NCBI GenBank assembly: GCA_004352715.1
Contig: SCFE01000009.1
Location: 1,134,715 to 1,198,714 of the forward strand
Direction: 5' to 3'
Length of the DNA: 64,000 bases
Source of the DNA: Hofstenia miamia
Taxonomy: Eukaryota; Xenacoelomorpha; Acoela
The notes beneath the pieces are model-generated. The model worked only from the letters and a program-made list of their open reading frames with translations. It ran no database searches and was not told the DNA's origin. The position numbers were made by a program, and so were the translations under genes. Positions 45,570 through 56,761 of the stretch are shown piece by piece; positions within the stretch are counted from its first letter, which is position 1; every line of letters begins with the position of its first letter.

Positions 45570-46189
45570 TACCCCGTTTACACGTGACATGAGACATGCA
45601 TGTCTTGTGTTTTCAATGAGCGAATGTCACGTCTAAACACCCAAAACACGCGACATTCAACCTCTCAAGTAGAGCACTTGAAAAACATTCGAATATCAAA
45701 AGATTTTGATTTTCTCGAGTGTCGTATGTCTTTTGTCACCGTGTAAACACCCAAAACATGAGACATGCATGTTTTCGAATCAAATTAATTAACAATTGCA
45801 TAGCGATTTAACACAAATTAGAACCATTTTCCTAATCAAAGTTAACTACTAAATTGATCATATTTTTAGCTGAAATTATTGTGATGTGTTTAATGAAATC
45901 TTGATTTTTTGCACATTATTTAGTACTAAATAATTAAATAAATTCTATGTGAGTAAAATTATTATGCTTTTGATTAGAATAGAGAATAAGTAAATGTGAA
46001 AAAATTGCGATCTGTTATGTTTATGTAGCATTGACGTGCTTGGAATTGAAACAAAACCAAATCCCAAAGCGATCTAATTCCTTCAAGTAGAATAATTAAC
46101 ATTGTCTGACCCATAGGAAGAATGTCTATTTTCAAATCAATTTTTAAATTAACAGAGTATAAGCTCTGCAATTAATATTTAACAGTAGC

Positions 46190-46346
46190 ATGACTGATGG
46201 TTTAGAATCAAAGTTGATAGAGGCAGTGAGGCAACATCCTTTTTATGGGATGTCTCGATTCCTGTTATAAGAACAGGAATCTAAAGAAGAAAACCTTTCC
46301 AGAAATTGCAACAGATTTAGGCATTAAATTTGAGTCTGAATATTAT
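46190..46346 (+). pseudogene. MADF-domain protein relic inside the long-TIR element
   Basis: An ATG-started frame gives KLIEAVRQHPF, the first helix of a MADF (Myb/SANT-like in Adf-1) domain. After a frameshift it gives YKNRNLKKKTFPEIATDLG, the second and third helices with the expected basic patch and a conserved Ile-Ala core. The Trp usually seen before EIA is Phe here. The domain would bind DNA, probably the element ends. The frame then decays. The match spans most of a MADF domain and its order is right, so I trust the family. Confidence 0.75.
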
Positions 46347-46464
46347 TTGTTTGTGATATTCTGTGTTAAGTGATTGCTGAAATCTTAAAATTTTGCGATT
46401 TGGGATTATATACATAAAAACATTATTAATGGATTAGTCCTTTGCGTCCCAATATAATTTAACC

Positions 46465-47165
46465 GGACCGGATATCTTCTTAATTTAAGCGGATCCTTGA
46501 AAATCAGAATATATTTAAATTAAAAAGAAAAATATACTATATTTCTATACTTCAAAATGAAATTGGTCCATTCCTATATGTACTAACATAAAGTTGATGT
46601 TGATATATATATATATATATATANNNNNNNNNNNNNNNNNNNNNNNNNNNNNNNNNNNNNNNNNNNNNNNNNNNNNNNNNNNNNNNNNNNNNNNNNNNNN
46701 NNNNNNNNNNNNNNNNNNNNNNNNNNNNNNNNNNNNNNNNNNNNNNNNNNNNNNNNNNNNNNNNNNNNNNNNNNNNNNNNNNNNNNNNNNNNNNNNNNNN
46801 NNNNNNNNNNNNNNNNNNNNNNNNNNNNNNNNNNNNNNNNNNNNNNNNNNNNNNNNNNNNNNNNNNNNNNNNNNNNNNNNNNNNNNNNNNNNNNNNNNNN
46901 NNNNNNNNNNNNNNNNNNNNNNNNNNNNNNNNNNNNNNNNNNNNNNNNNNNNNNNNNNNNNNNNNNNNNNNNNNNNNNNNNNNNNNNNNNNNNNNNAGAT
47001 TAGTACCGGTACTAGAATTACGACAAGGAAGAATCCTTTGCATCCTTTGCCACTCTTTCTATTGTTTTGTAACACTGCAATCATTGTAATCAATAAACTT
47101 TGAAAATCAAATAGAATTTCTTAACCGGATTTTAACCTGATTAACCGGCTTTAACCGGACCCTAT
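46465..47165 (-). mobile_element. hAT-like insertion with CCGGTTAA-rich ends, interrupted by a gap
   Basis: Both edges are rich in TTAACCGG/CCGGTTAA motifs (46460-46500 and 47120-47160). About 150 bases of the right edge (47000-47160), reversed, match 48860-49010, including the phrase GGTTAAAGCCGGTTAATC and a following TTTATTGATTACAA segment. So two copies of one family lie within 2 kb in opposite orientation. The (AT)n tract at 46602-46623 runs into the gap at 46624-46996. No target duplication could be determined. Confidence 0.6.
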
Positions 47166-47937
47166 TAATGATCATTCAGTATTTTTATTGTAATATTAAA
47201 GAAGTTTGAATATTTACCAAAATGCTGTTTTAAAGTTTATACAAAATATGTTTCTAGTAAAATGAAAAGCTCGTTTTTATATAATACAGATTCATTAATT
47301 ACAGACCTATTCGAATTGTAAGACTATGCTTAAAATTCACAATGCTTGTCACCTGGAAATGATTTTTGAACATTTATAAATTGTGTTGTATCCACATATT
47401 TTGTAGAAAATCAATATAAATATATGCACATTTTGGTAGTCCATAAGGGAATTCTAATTCAAAACAGTTTGCATTAATGAGAATGGAATTTGCAATATTT
47501 TATATACTAAAAGTAAAAGTATTCAAGCAGCTGTTCAATTTTTAAAATTATAAATTTCATTATGTGAGTGGAATCACTTATGTATAATAAAGTACAAGAA
47601 ATCAAGATTTTATTAACCACATCACAATAATTTCGGCTAAAAATCTGATCAATTTAGTTGTTAACTTTGATTAGTAATATTGTTCTAATTTGTGTTAAAT
47701 CGTGGTACAATTCGTAAATAATTTCATTCGAAAACATGCATGTCTCATGTTTTAGGTGTTTACACGGTGACACAAGACATGAGATACTCGAGAAAATCAA
47801 AATCTTTTGATATTCGAATGTTTTTCAAGTGCTCTACTTGAATGGTTGAATGTCGCGTGTTTTGGGTGTTTAGACGTGACATTCGCTCATTGAAAACACA
47901 AGACATGCATGTCTCATGTCACGTGTAAACGGGGTAT

Positions 47938-48494
47938 AGGCCATTTTCAAACTGCGTCTTTGGCTATTACATTTTATACATGAACTAAAATCAATTATTA
48001 GAATCAAAGCCTAGAAACCAAAAGGCCGGCAAAGTCAACGACTCGGCTTAGTCCAATTTAATTGACTGGCTAAAGCTAAATATGGAATCAAATAGTTACT
48101 AACAATAGATTATGCCAGTCTCGCATTTATGGACTGCCTAATCTTATCAATTTTCCAATAATAAGTGATTTTTAAAAAATTGTCCAGAGTTGTAGTTAAG
48201 TTTATTTGATACAGTTTATTCTTTCAATAAATATTCTAACAAATGGGGTATACATAACCAAATACATCACGCGCATTAAAGGCTTAAGAATTTTGTATTT
48301 TTTGTTGCCTGGCGTAATGTGGAAACCAAATTTTTATAGACAATCTGTCAATTCGAATGCCTTATATAGTTTTCCAATCGTTTGCATTAGGAGCGTTTTT
48401 CATATATTTAGTGAATTATTGATAACGAATTCCCGGGATTTAGATGGAAATCGGACATATGCTATATATATATATATATATATATATATAATGG
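47938..48494. other. AT-rich spacer ending in (AT)n
   Basis: Contains an (AT)n tract at 48463-48490. The 99-codon frame at 48206-48505 ends in IYIYIY from that tract and is not otherwise convincing. Confidence 0.45.
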
Positions 48495-48720
48495 CAATGC
48501 TCTAAATGCACAAAATTATAGGCCCATTTGCATTGGTTTTTCTCTTAGTAAATTATATGAAAAATTATTAAATAATCAAATAAATACATATTTGATATCT
48601 GACAATATTCTTTCGAAAAAATTGATTTTCGTGATGTTTATAGAACTCAAGAAGCAATATTGTTAATATCACAGCAAGCAAAATCGAATTTAGCCTAGCA
48701 CTTGTATTAGTTAGTTATCA
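48495..48720 (+). pseudogene. LINE reverse transcriptase fragment (fingers region)
   Basis: The plus strand reads LNAQNYRPICIGFSLSKLYE, then KLLNNQI, NTYL and DNILSKK. This is the 'NYRPI...SK..EK...Q...YL...NIL' pattern that opens the RT domain of jockey/CR1-type LINEs. After that the frame breaks (a stop replaces the 'T-x2-A' region) and similarity ends. No catalytic motif is preserved. It starts directly at the (AT)n tract. Confidence 0.65.
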
Positions 48721-48811
48721 ATCCTATCCAAATTTAAATTTGGTCAATTTTGTTTTCAAAACTTTCTATTTAATTTTTGTCCGTGGGTAAACATTCTAAT
48801 AGTTTTCACTA

Positions 48812-49015
48812 GTGTTAGATCCGGTCCGTCCGGTTAATCCGATTAGGTTAAAACCGGTTAAAGTGGTCCGGTCAGGTTAAAGCCGGTTAATCCGGTTTAA
48901 AAATTCTATTTTTGCTTTTTAAAATTTATTGATTACAAAGATTGCAGTATTACAATGCAGTGGAAATTGTAGCAAAGGGTGCAAGGATTCCTACTTGCGG
49001 TCATTTTATTAGCAA
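48812..49015 (+). mobile_element. Terminus of a hAT-like family with CCGGTTAA subterminal repeats
   Basis: Starts near AGTGTTAGATCCGGTCCGTC and carries six or more CCGGTTAA/AACCGG motifs in 90 bases, followed by a segment matching the reverse of 47000-47100. hAT ends often start CAGTGTTAGA and carry such dense motifs. The opposite end was not found. Confidence 0.55.
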
Positions 49016-51169
49016 TCTACAGTTTGAAATTCAAATGATGGCATTACAATAACGAGTGCACTATTTGAAAAACTTTAAGAGAAAATGATGCATCGACTCC
49101 AACATGTTGAATCTATTCTATTCCATTTGGAATTTTGAGCTAATTTATAATAATTTATAATTTAATCCGATAGTAATATATAATTCAAAGTTGTAGTGTT
49201 ACTTATGAATAACCCTATATATAGAGTATGTGCATATCAATCAGCGGCTAGAGAAAAAAGAGGCCCAATCAATTGAATGCAGTTATAAAAGAATCAAATA
49301 TTAATATTAACAAAACGAGATTGATTTTATTGAAATTAAATTCCAATTTTAATATGGACAATTTACATATATAGTAACGAATCAATTTTCAGAAAACAGA
49401 GAACACAAAGTAATTACGAGTGAATATTAATAAAGCTTTGAACTTCAAAGATATGTTAGAATAAAAAATAAATTTAATACGTTTAAATCGACAATTGCAT
49501 TAAATAAAACCTTTTGATAATTATGATCGGTCAAACATACCGCCAATAGGTAGTAATCACATCCATGTATGCCTTGAAAATGTCAGGTAGCCATCATTAA
49601 TAAGAATTGCCATTGTTAGAGAACAAACTGGGCTAATTTAAGATATACCACGTTTCCCAGACAGCATTCAGAGCATACTATTTTAAAAATACACTAATAA
49701 CAACACTTAATGTAAGGTTCTTTCGTGATATTTTCAACAGGGTGGGAAGTTGGTCACATTTTTGACCAGCAAACCGGCCCAGTTTGTTTAACAGCGGCCA
49801 AAGAACCTACCAGAACCGATCAAACAAAGATTGCTAATAAAAAAAATACAAAAATTATTAACATCTTTGAGAATTTCAAAAATTCAAATCTTTGACTTCC
49901 TAAGTTGCTCCATAAATCAGTTAGTGTTCTTCCATCTTAGCAATAATAAATTACCCGTAACGCAACAAGTCTAATCTAAGAGAGACCTGCAACCCGAATT
50001 GATGCGCTTAATAATAAACTTACATATACGTTTTGCAGACAGATTAGAGAAAATATAATTACAAGTATTCTCTCCATTCCTAATTCCAAAACATCAGTTG
50101 AACATATACCTGTATATTTTACCAAAATAAGTGGTTTTCATATTTCTTGTTCTTTGCAAAATAATGAGTTTAAAAATTTGATGCTTCTTATCTATTTATG
50201 TAATTCATAAAATTTAAAATAAAATTATTAAAGTTGATACTTTTCTCTGATTGTTTAAGATAGCAAAGTCTAAAATTCCTCAGATTATTCAACAATTTTC
50301 TGCTTCAGAAAGACTAAAAGTTTACAAAATGTGTTGTATTAAACATTTTTGGAAATCGATTATCAGAATTTACTGAGTCTATAGCAATATCACTGTCAAG
50401 GATAAAGTTTGATCGCTACAGAAATGGCTCTGCAAAAGCTTAGGTATACAAATAGTTTTAAATATATAATGTGACATAAACTGGGGAAATTAAATAAAAA
50501 CAAGAAAACAATTGGAAAGACAAAGGAATAAGACAAAATATTTTATATTAATTTATCTCTTATGCCAAGTTGGGCCGCAGAATAAGCATTTTTTGCATTC
50601 AATTTTTGAGATTTCCCATTTTGTCCAATTTAAAAATGTGAAAAATTCGCAAAAGCTTAGCAAATATACTTTCTAGTGTAAAAAGTGCATTTAATTTTAG
50701 GACATTGAATTGCATTTAAGCATAAATACACCTTGTATACAACTATTAATAAATGTATGAAATGCGATTAGTTGAAATGTGAAATTCCTCATTCATTGGT
50801 TTCATTTGAATATGCCAGGTCAAGGTTGCATTTAAAAATATGATTTCACGGGTTGTCTTTTTCTTGTCAAATCAAATTTCCATAGTCGCAAGTGCTAATT
50901 GTTTTAAAGAATTTCGCACAGAACACCAAATTCCACCTCTTCTTCAGTAATTTTTCGCAAATTTTTTACGATTTCGCATTTCCGAAAAACCATCGGGCCA
51001 GCTAGGAAGCAAATTTATTGTTATAGAGAAAACAAATGGTCTGAGGAATTGAAAAAGTCAATTTTTCCAGTTCATATACGGAAAAATTGATTTTTTTTGG
51101 TAAATGCTAATTCAATTTCGGAAAAAATAAATCTAAATTCGGAAAAGGCTAAGTCTCTTTAACATTTAG
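49016..51169. other. AT-rich DNA with one possible transposon end near 49738
   Basis: Near 49738 the sequence CAGGGTGGGAAGTTGGTCAC begins a GC-richer stretch of about 80 bases containing CCGGCCC and GCGGCC; it looks like a solo hAT-type end. No partner found. Elsewhere no coding text. Confidence 0.35.
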
Positions 51170-51488
51170 GATATATACCTCAAGATTTAAATGAGCAATT
51201 TAATAAATATCTACATCGACATGTAGCACATCATTTACTAAGTTTCATTGAAAACTACAACAGTTTTCTACACAGTTTACTCAATCCAAGATATTCTGAA
51301 AGAAAAGCGAAATTACAATGTAAAGCAACATCCATGCATTTCTTAAAATATAATATTGTCTGCATAGAGAACCTGATCTTAGACTTTAATTCATACAAAA
51401 TCATTTTTCAAAATATTTTTGATCAGCTTACTCTCCAAAACAAAATTACTAATGATAAAGTTAGATGTCTACTTTCATGTCCTCAAGG
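51170..51488 (+). CDS. Candidate 319-bp internal exon or gag-like segment
   Basis: A frame without any start codon is open for about 106 codons between a good acceptor (CTCTTTAACATTTAG, 51155-51169) and a strong donor (CAAGG|GTAAGTG at 51488/51489). The first stop, TAA, lies just inside the putative intron. The text is mixed helical (HRHVAHHLLSFIENYNSF, then PRYSERKAKLQ, then DFNSYKIIFQNIFDQL, then NDKVRCLLS). The last part recalls retroelement gag segments, but only loosely. An open run of this length in such AT-rich DNA flanked by good splice signals is uncommon but not decisive. No neighbouring exon was recognised. Confidence 0.33.
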
Positions 51489-51607
51489 GTAAGTGCCGAG
51501 TAATGTAATCTTTGGTTGTGTCCATAAGTGCTGATAATCATTGTTGACAATGTCTTATCCAATACAAATTCTGCTGCCATCTCAAGAAATCGTAAAGGAA
51601 GCTCATT
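51461..51607 (-). CDS. Unrecognised 48-codon minus-strand segment
   Basis: Reading down from 51607, the frame gives LPLRFLEMAAEFVLDKTLST, then TYGHNQRLHYSALTLEDMK, ending in TAA. The composition looks strongly protein-like and shorter pieces of similar text continue upstream in other frames (toward 51680). It overlaps the end of the plus-strand candidate exon by a few bases, so at most one is likely real there. No family recognised. Confidence 0.25.
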   Translation of the reverse strand, partial: NELPLRFLEMAAEFVLDKTLSTMIISTYGHNQRLHYSALTLEDMKVDI

Positions 51608-52139
51608 TTATGTAAGTCACATTGATTCGTCGCCTCTTTAGTTCCTGCAAATGTCCTGCTTGAAAAGTTAAAAATTCACTTTTAGAGATGACAAGCATGT
51701 TTCTATAGGGTGAAGTATGATCTCAGACCCAAAACAAGAATTCTTACATATAATGATAATTTGATCTCTAGAAATGTTCTTCTAAGCTACTAAGTAAGAC
51801 AATATTGTGTTTGTGACGGCACCAAAAATATAATGGTGTGGACATTTGATTGTAGAAAATTTTGCTACCACACGCTTTCGACTCAATATCAGCTTTGCAC
51901 ATATTTTATAACCTAATTCAAAAGAAGATTTAGCCCTGAATTTTTTTGCTTTTCGTAAAATATTATTAGCAAGACAAAAATAAAAATCATAGTTTTAGTA
52001 TTTTTCTAGTTATACACAATTAGGGTGTCCAACATTAACTGTGCCACTTTCTAAATTTTATGTAAAAACATGAGAAATAGTCGTAAAATTGAAACTAACC
52101 TCAACGTGTGTATAGGTAATTGTCTAATAATACAGAAAT

Positions 52140-52800
52140 ATAGACGAATTAATGTACATCGTTGTATCCCTTTTCCATAACGAATTTTGTATATCAACTG
52201 GTCAGCTTAATTGCTGACTTAATTTCTTCAAAATAAAGTTCAGGAACGCTAACTAATTCTCTTTTTAACATGACTGTTCTTCACACACAATCCACCAGCA
52301 TACACTTTCTGCTTTTAATAGCCAAGCAATTATCAAAAGGCCAAATAAATGGTGCAGCTGGAGGATTTGTTTTAATAGGAGCCATATTTATAATCAAAGT
52401 GTTCAATTGTTTAATTGTACTGCTTACATCATATGCTTTGCTAGGTCATGGAATATCTTTTTGCTTATTGGTAGCCAATAAGACAGATCTTCTATGTCTG
52501 TAGAGAAGTTTATTGCAACAATCAGCCCAATGACAAGTGTTTTTGGAATTCCCATTAAGCAAGATCTATTTCTTATTTAAGAGACCACATTAAACTTTGA
52601 ACAAATTTGCTTCTTTTGCTTATGGAGCACTTTATTTGTCTTTCTAGCTTTTCTTGCTGTGTTACTAGGAGATAATATTCTATTAATTGTATTTCAATGA
52701 TTCCTTCTGGAATGAAATGCTTACACGATTGGCAGAAGAATATCTGAGACAGTAACATTTTGATTTTTGAAAAATCTTTACTAGTTTTTGGTTCCAAAAT
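52140..52800 (-). pseudogene. Possible decayed coding region, unrecognised
   Basis: The minus-strand frame 52797-52573 (74 codons; Lys, Glu, Ile, Gln-rich with a CQSC-x2-F segment) and shorter pieces near 52260-52180 (LKRELVSVPELYFEEIKS) look protein-like. The plus-strand frame 52270-52503, hydrophobic, may be a shadow or an alternative. No domain assigned. Confidence 0.22.
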
Positions 52801-53944
52801 TTTGATTATGTGCGGGTAATCTTATATATAGAAATTATACTAGTAAATTATGTAATAGAGTTGCATAACGTTGTCAAAGTTTCGAGTCCACGGAGTAAAT
52901 AGATTTTCCAATACTTTAAAATAATATATTTTTGGTAAGGTTCCAAGCATTTTATCGAGTATTCTAGTACTTTTAAACTTTTAGCATCATTGGCGAGCGA
53001 CCCTAAGTTATTTCTTACCTACTCTGATGCAACACCTTATACAAAAATATCCAATGAATTTCATTTTATATAAAAATATAATGGGACGGATTACTGATGC
53101 TCTGAAATGAGCAATACTAGGCTTGTGTTAAAGCTACATAAGGTAGGGTTGGAGAAAAATTGATAGTCCAAAACTGGTGCATAAATATGTTTAACGTGCT
53201 AATATATACATAAGATTTACAACCTCAACCTCACAAACATAAAAGTTCTGTACTTACTTTAATTTCCATTTACACAATTTTTAGTCGAAGTTGAATCAAA
53301 TAAATTAAGTTTGCTCGTGCATCTCTAAACTAATTTTAACTAATATATCAGAAATTTGAAATTCAGATAATGCATGACGCAACAGAAACTGATATTTAGA
53401 TTCCTATATTGAAGGACAGACATGTCGAGAAATAAGCCAACCTTTATGAGAAGGAGGTTCTTGCTCTTAGAGCTGGGATGAGCTAGTGGGAATTGACAGC
53501 ATGTGTTTGAACTTCCCTCCTTCCGACTGAAACACATAAGTACTCTAATCAAACATGATAATTGCTGCATAGTTAGACGTTAATAATTCTCAATTTTTTT
53601 CATGATGTTCGAAGAAATTTCAATATTTTTTTAAATGAATAGGTTTTCAGAAGAAAAACTCATTTTTTATACTGAGCAATTCTAAATTAGTAAGAGAAAT
53701 GCATTAAAATCATGTATTATTGCACAAATAAAATATTACAATATATTGTTAATTGCAATAAATGCGAAAAGTATTCTGGAGCTTGCCCATCTCACAAACT
53801 CCTTTTTCAAAGGCATGACTCATACTTTTATTTTGGAAATAAATTGGACATGATGACATGTAAAAAAAAACTTCTAAGGATTGCTTACCATAAGCATGCG
53901 CGATATGCTGTAGCTTAAATTTTTTTGTTGATTCTTTTTCATAG
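52801..53944. other. AT-rich DNA, nothing supported
   Basis: Several frames of 65-76 codons occur on both strands (for example 53340-53570 minus, 53712-53918 plus), none with recognisable features. Confidence 0.5.
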
Positions 53945-54062
53945 GGCAACATTCACCACCTGCGTCTATTGTATATTAGTCTTAGATATAGAGGTAACTT
54001 TGAGATTTTTCCCCGATTGGATGGCTGGATTTCTGCAACTCCCTCGCGGATCTCTCCTTTAA
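53945..54062 (+). CDS. Candidate exon between good splice signals
   Basis: The acceptor TTGATTCTTTTTCATAG ends at 53944. The following 118 bases are open (GNIHHLRLLYISLRYRGNFE and on to ISPLSE), are GC-richer than the flanks, and end at a GTGAGTGCC donor-like site at 54063. The opposite strand is also open here, so a transposon fragment is an alternative. No homologue recognised. Confidence 0.25.
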
Positions 54063-56168
54063 GTGAGTGCCTGAATACAATGTTTGTGTAGGAAGCTTTA
54101 TTAAGTTAGTAGTCATTTCTTATTGCATCCTTTACTCTCAAATAACAGAGTTTTAAACTTACACAATGACGAAATTGTTTGCGTTCACGCATAATAAGTT
54201 CTGATTTCAAAACAACACAAATCTATGTTGAACCAAAAGTTTACACACAGTTGTGGTAAGTAATTCCAAGGAATTGGCAAACTATAAAAAACAGTATAAA
54301 ATATTTTTATAAGATAGACTTCAATTCTATAATTACAAAATCAACATATTTTCAATGCATATAATGATATGATAGATAAAGTGCTGTGCATTGTAGTCTA
54401 AAACGTTGCAACAATTGTTGCACTTCCACTAGAGCCAGCCTTAGCCTACTCGGTGCCCGGAGCAAAATATGAGCTATAAGTAAACTGAAAAAGTAATGAT
54501 AATAACGTCCTTGTTATTATATTGCCGGTTAATAACGTCCTTGTTATTATATTGCCGGTTTCGCGCCCTTATTTAGTTGTTGCAAACTGCATAGATCTGC
54601 TTGCACATTCTCTTTGATGGAAAGTTTATTTGGCTTGCAAAATATATATAATTATATGATTTTTGCTCGATGACATAATCATGTATCATTGCATATAATT
54701 CCACCTCATCGCTTATAAATATAAAAAGTAATTTCAGTAAGTGGACATTGTATGTATGCACCAAATGCCCAAGCTTTGGTACCTCTTGTGTCTCAAAATT
54801 TTTAATTAGTATTGTTGAGAAAGCTATTGAAATTCATTTGTTGTCAGTGTATTATAATAGAGTTATTATTATTGTATTATTTTCAATATCATAAGGAAGA
54901 AATTAATATAATATGTTAAAAATAACATAATATGATAATTACATTAGCAAAATATGGATAAATACATTATATATAATTGTATTTTGAGCATATACATATG
55001 TATAGCAAAGGTTAACTTTTAGGAATGTACAAATAGCTATATGTTATGTTTTTCGAAGATCACATTGATCGAGAAATTTTCACTGTTTTTGAAAGTTAAT
55101 CGAATTAAAACATATTTGCGATTGGCCACGTATTAATAAATTTAATAATTAAAAACACGTTATATATGTTATATTGGATGGACAAGGAGGGATTTTCTAT
55201 ATAGGATTAATTTGAATTTGGTTTAGATTAATTTGAGTTTGACATATATTAATTTGAAGGTAAAGAGGTATAGAACAAATACATGGTTATTTTAGTAATT
55301 TTATTCAATGTATGTAAGAATAGAAATTTGAAAATATAAACAGTGTTTTTTTAATATGTGCATGTCGTTATATAATTTTTTCCATAATTGATTACTGGAT
55401 TTTGTAAAATATTCTGCAATACATAGTTTTTTCAATAGCAGGCAAGTTTTATATTCATAATTTATTCCAAAAATATATTTGTGTAATATCTTCATATAAC
55501 CAAAACGTTTCCTTCTGTAATACAAAGAAATATAAGTCAAGTCAATCAATTCATTGGAAAACATGTTAAGTATGCTATGAATTTTTTATTAATAGATATT
55601 CCATATTTACTTTTTTTTGCTTTTAAATGATCTCAGTAAAATTTTTGCCTGGTTTTAAATTGTAATTTTTTCAATATATGCAAAACAAATTGATTGCTTT
55701 CAAATAATCAAATTTTCACTATGCTAAAAATAAAATGCAAATGTATATTTTGTACAGGGTAATAAATATACAAGAAAAAAACAAACAAACATTAAAATAT
55801 AAATACACAGAGTACAAAATATCATTGAAATTAGGGCGTTTTGTGAAATTTTCCACTATTAATGTGATGATAAAACATTTCGCTTACAAAAGATAACCTT
55901 AGCATTGCAGGAATTGACATTCAAGTACAAATAGTATATTCCTGGAAGGGTATCAACCAATTTTATAGAATTATATAAAGTAGTATACTTGAGAATGGCA
56001 ATAGCTGTTACTTGAAAATACATATTTGATGTATAAATTAATTGGCACACTGGGAATCCATGGTTGAATTCTAGATAATTTGTGGCAAAAATATAGTCGT
56101 CTCCACATTGCCCAATATAAACAAAAATTCATGTAAAACCCTGAAAATTCTGACCTTTCAAACTACAT
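54063..56168. other. AT-rich DNA with a hAT-like end fragment and a 30-bp tandem repeat
   Basis: Around 54431-54470 the sequence AGAGCCAGCCTTAGCCTACT followed by GGTGCCCGGAGC looks like a decayed hAT-type end. The tandem repeat is listed separately. The rest has short frames only. Confidence 0.4.
54501..54560. repeat. Perfect 30-bp tandem duplication
   Basis: The unit AATAACGTCCTTGTTATTAT followed by ATTGCCGGTT occurs twice head to tail without a mismatch. Confidence 0.95.
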
Positions 56169-56360
56169 CAGTAGCAGTTGAAAAATTTTTTTAGAGCAGA
56201 ACTAATCCTAAACCCAACTAGATTGAAACTAACTCCGCAGACTACTGAAAACCTTTGTTTATTTGGTTTACCTAAAATGATTATTAATGTTGATGATATT
56301 ATGAAAATAATTGAAAAAACTTGTTTTTTGAATACTTGATAATATGCACTTCCAAAAAAT
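56169..56360. repeat. Dispersed ~190-bp repeat, copy A
   Basis: Starts CAGTAGCAGTTG and ends CACTTCCAAAAAAT; matches 59720-59910 with a handful of differences. The 65-codon minus frame inside is shared by both copies but is not recognisable as a protein. Confidence 0.92.
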
Positions 56361-56730
56361 ATCAAGTACTTTAATTTACTTGATACTTGGTAAATGCAAT
56401 GCTTGTCAATAACTTGATTCCTGGTTCTTTTAGTGATTCATAATACAGTGAAGACAGTTTCGAGAAAATATGAATTGCAATTGAATTTCTTTAACATATT
56501 TTTACTGATTACAATTCATATGTCTGTGATTGCGCGTTCTGCTGAATGAAGATGCTTCATCCTACGCCTATAGTTATTAAGGCTCGTAGTAGGCACATCG
56601 CAATTACTCTATATACCTCACATTTAACCTTCTCAGTATATTGATGCGCGAAAATTCAAGTGTCTAGCAGTAAATAGAATTTAAACTTAATGGAAAATGC
56701 ATAAATTCCAAATTTATTCGAAAAAAAGAA

Positions 56731-56761
<31 letters not shown>

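Larger units (their letters stand above)
45570..47937. mobile_element. DNA transposon with ~340-bp TIRs and a MADF-domain relic
   Basis: The left arm (45570-45912) and right arm (47597-47937) are inverted copies, roughly 85-90% identical by eye over about 340 bases. They start TACCCCGTTTACACGTGACA and contain repeated blocks such as GACATGCATGTC, itself palindromic. Between the arms lie a MADF-domain relic (46190-46346), a hAT-like insertion and a 373-N gap. TA stands at both edges and may be the duplicated target. MADF/Myb-type accessory proteins accompany transposases of the PIF/Harbinger-ISL2EU group, so that group is my best guess. No transposase is visible; it may lie in the gap or be deleted. 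Confidence 0.85.

Noticed and set aside
48206-48505. 99-codon plus-strand frame
   Set aside because: Ends in a microsatellite-encoded IYIYIY tail and has no recognisable content.
52270-52503. Hydrophobic 77-codon frame that could suggest a membrane protein
   Set aside because: The hydrophobicity follows from T-rich codons and the minus strand is at least as protein-like; no transporter motif.
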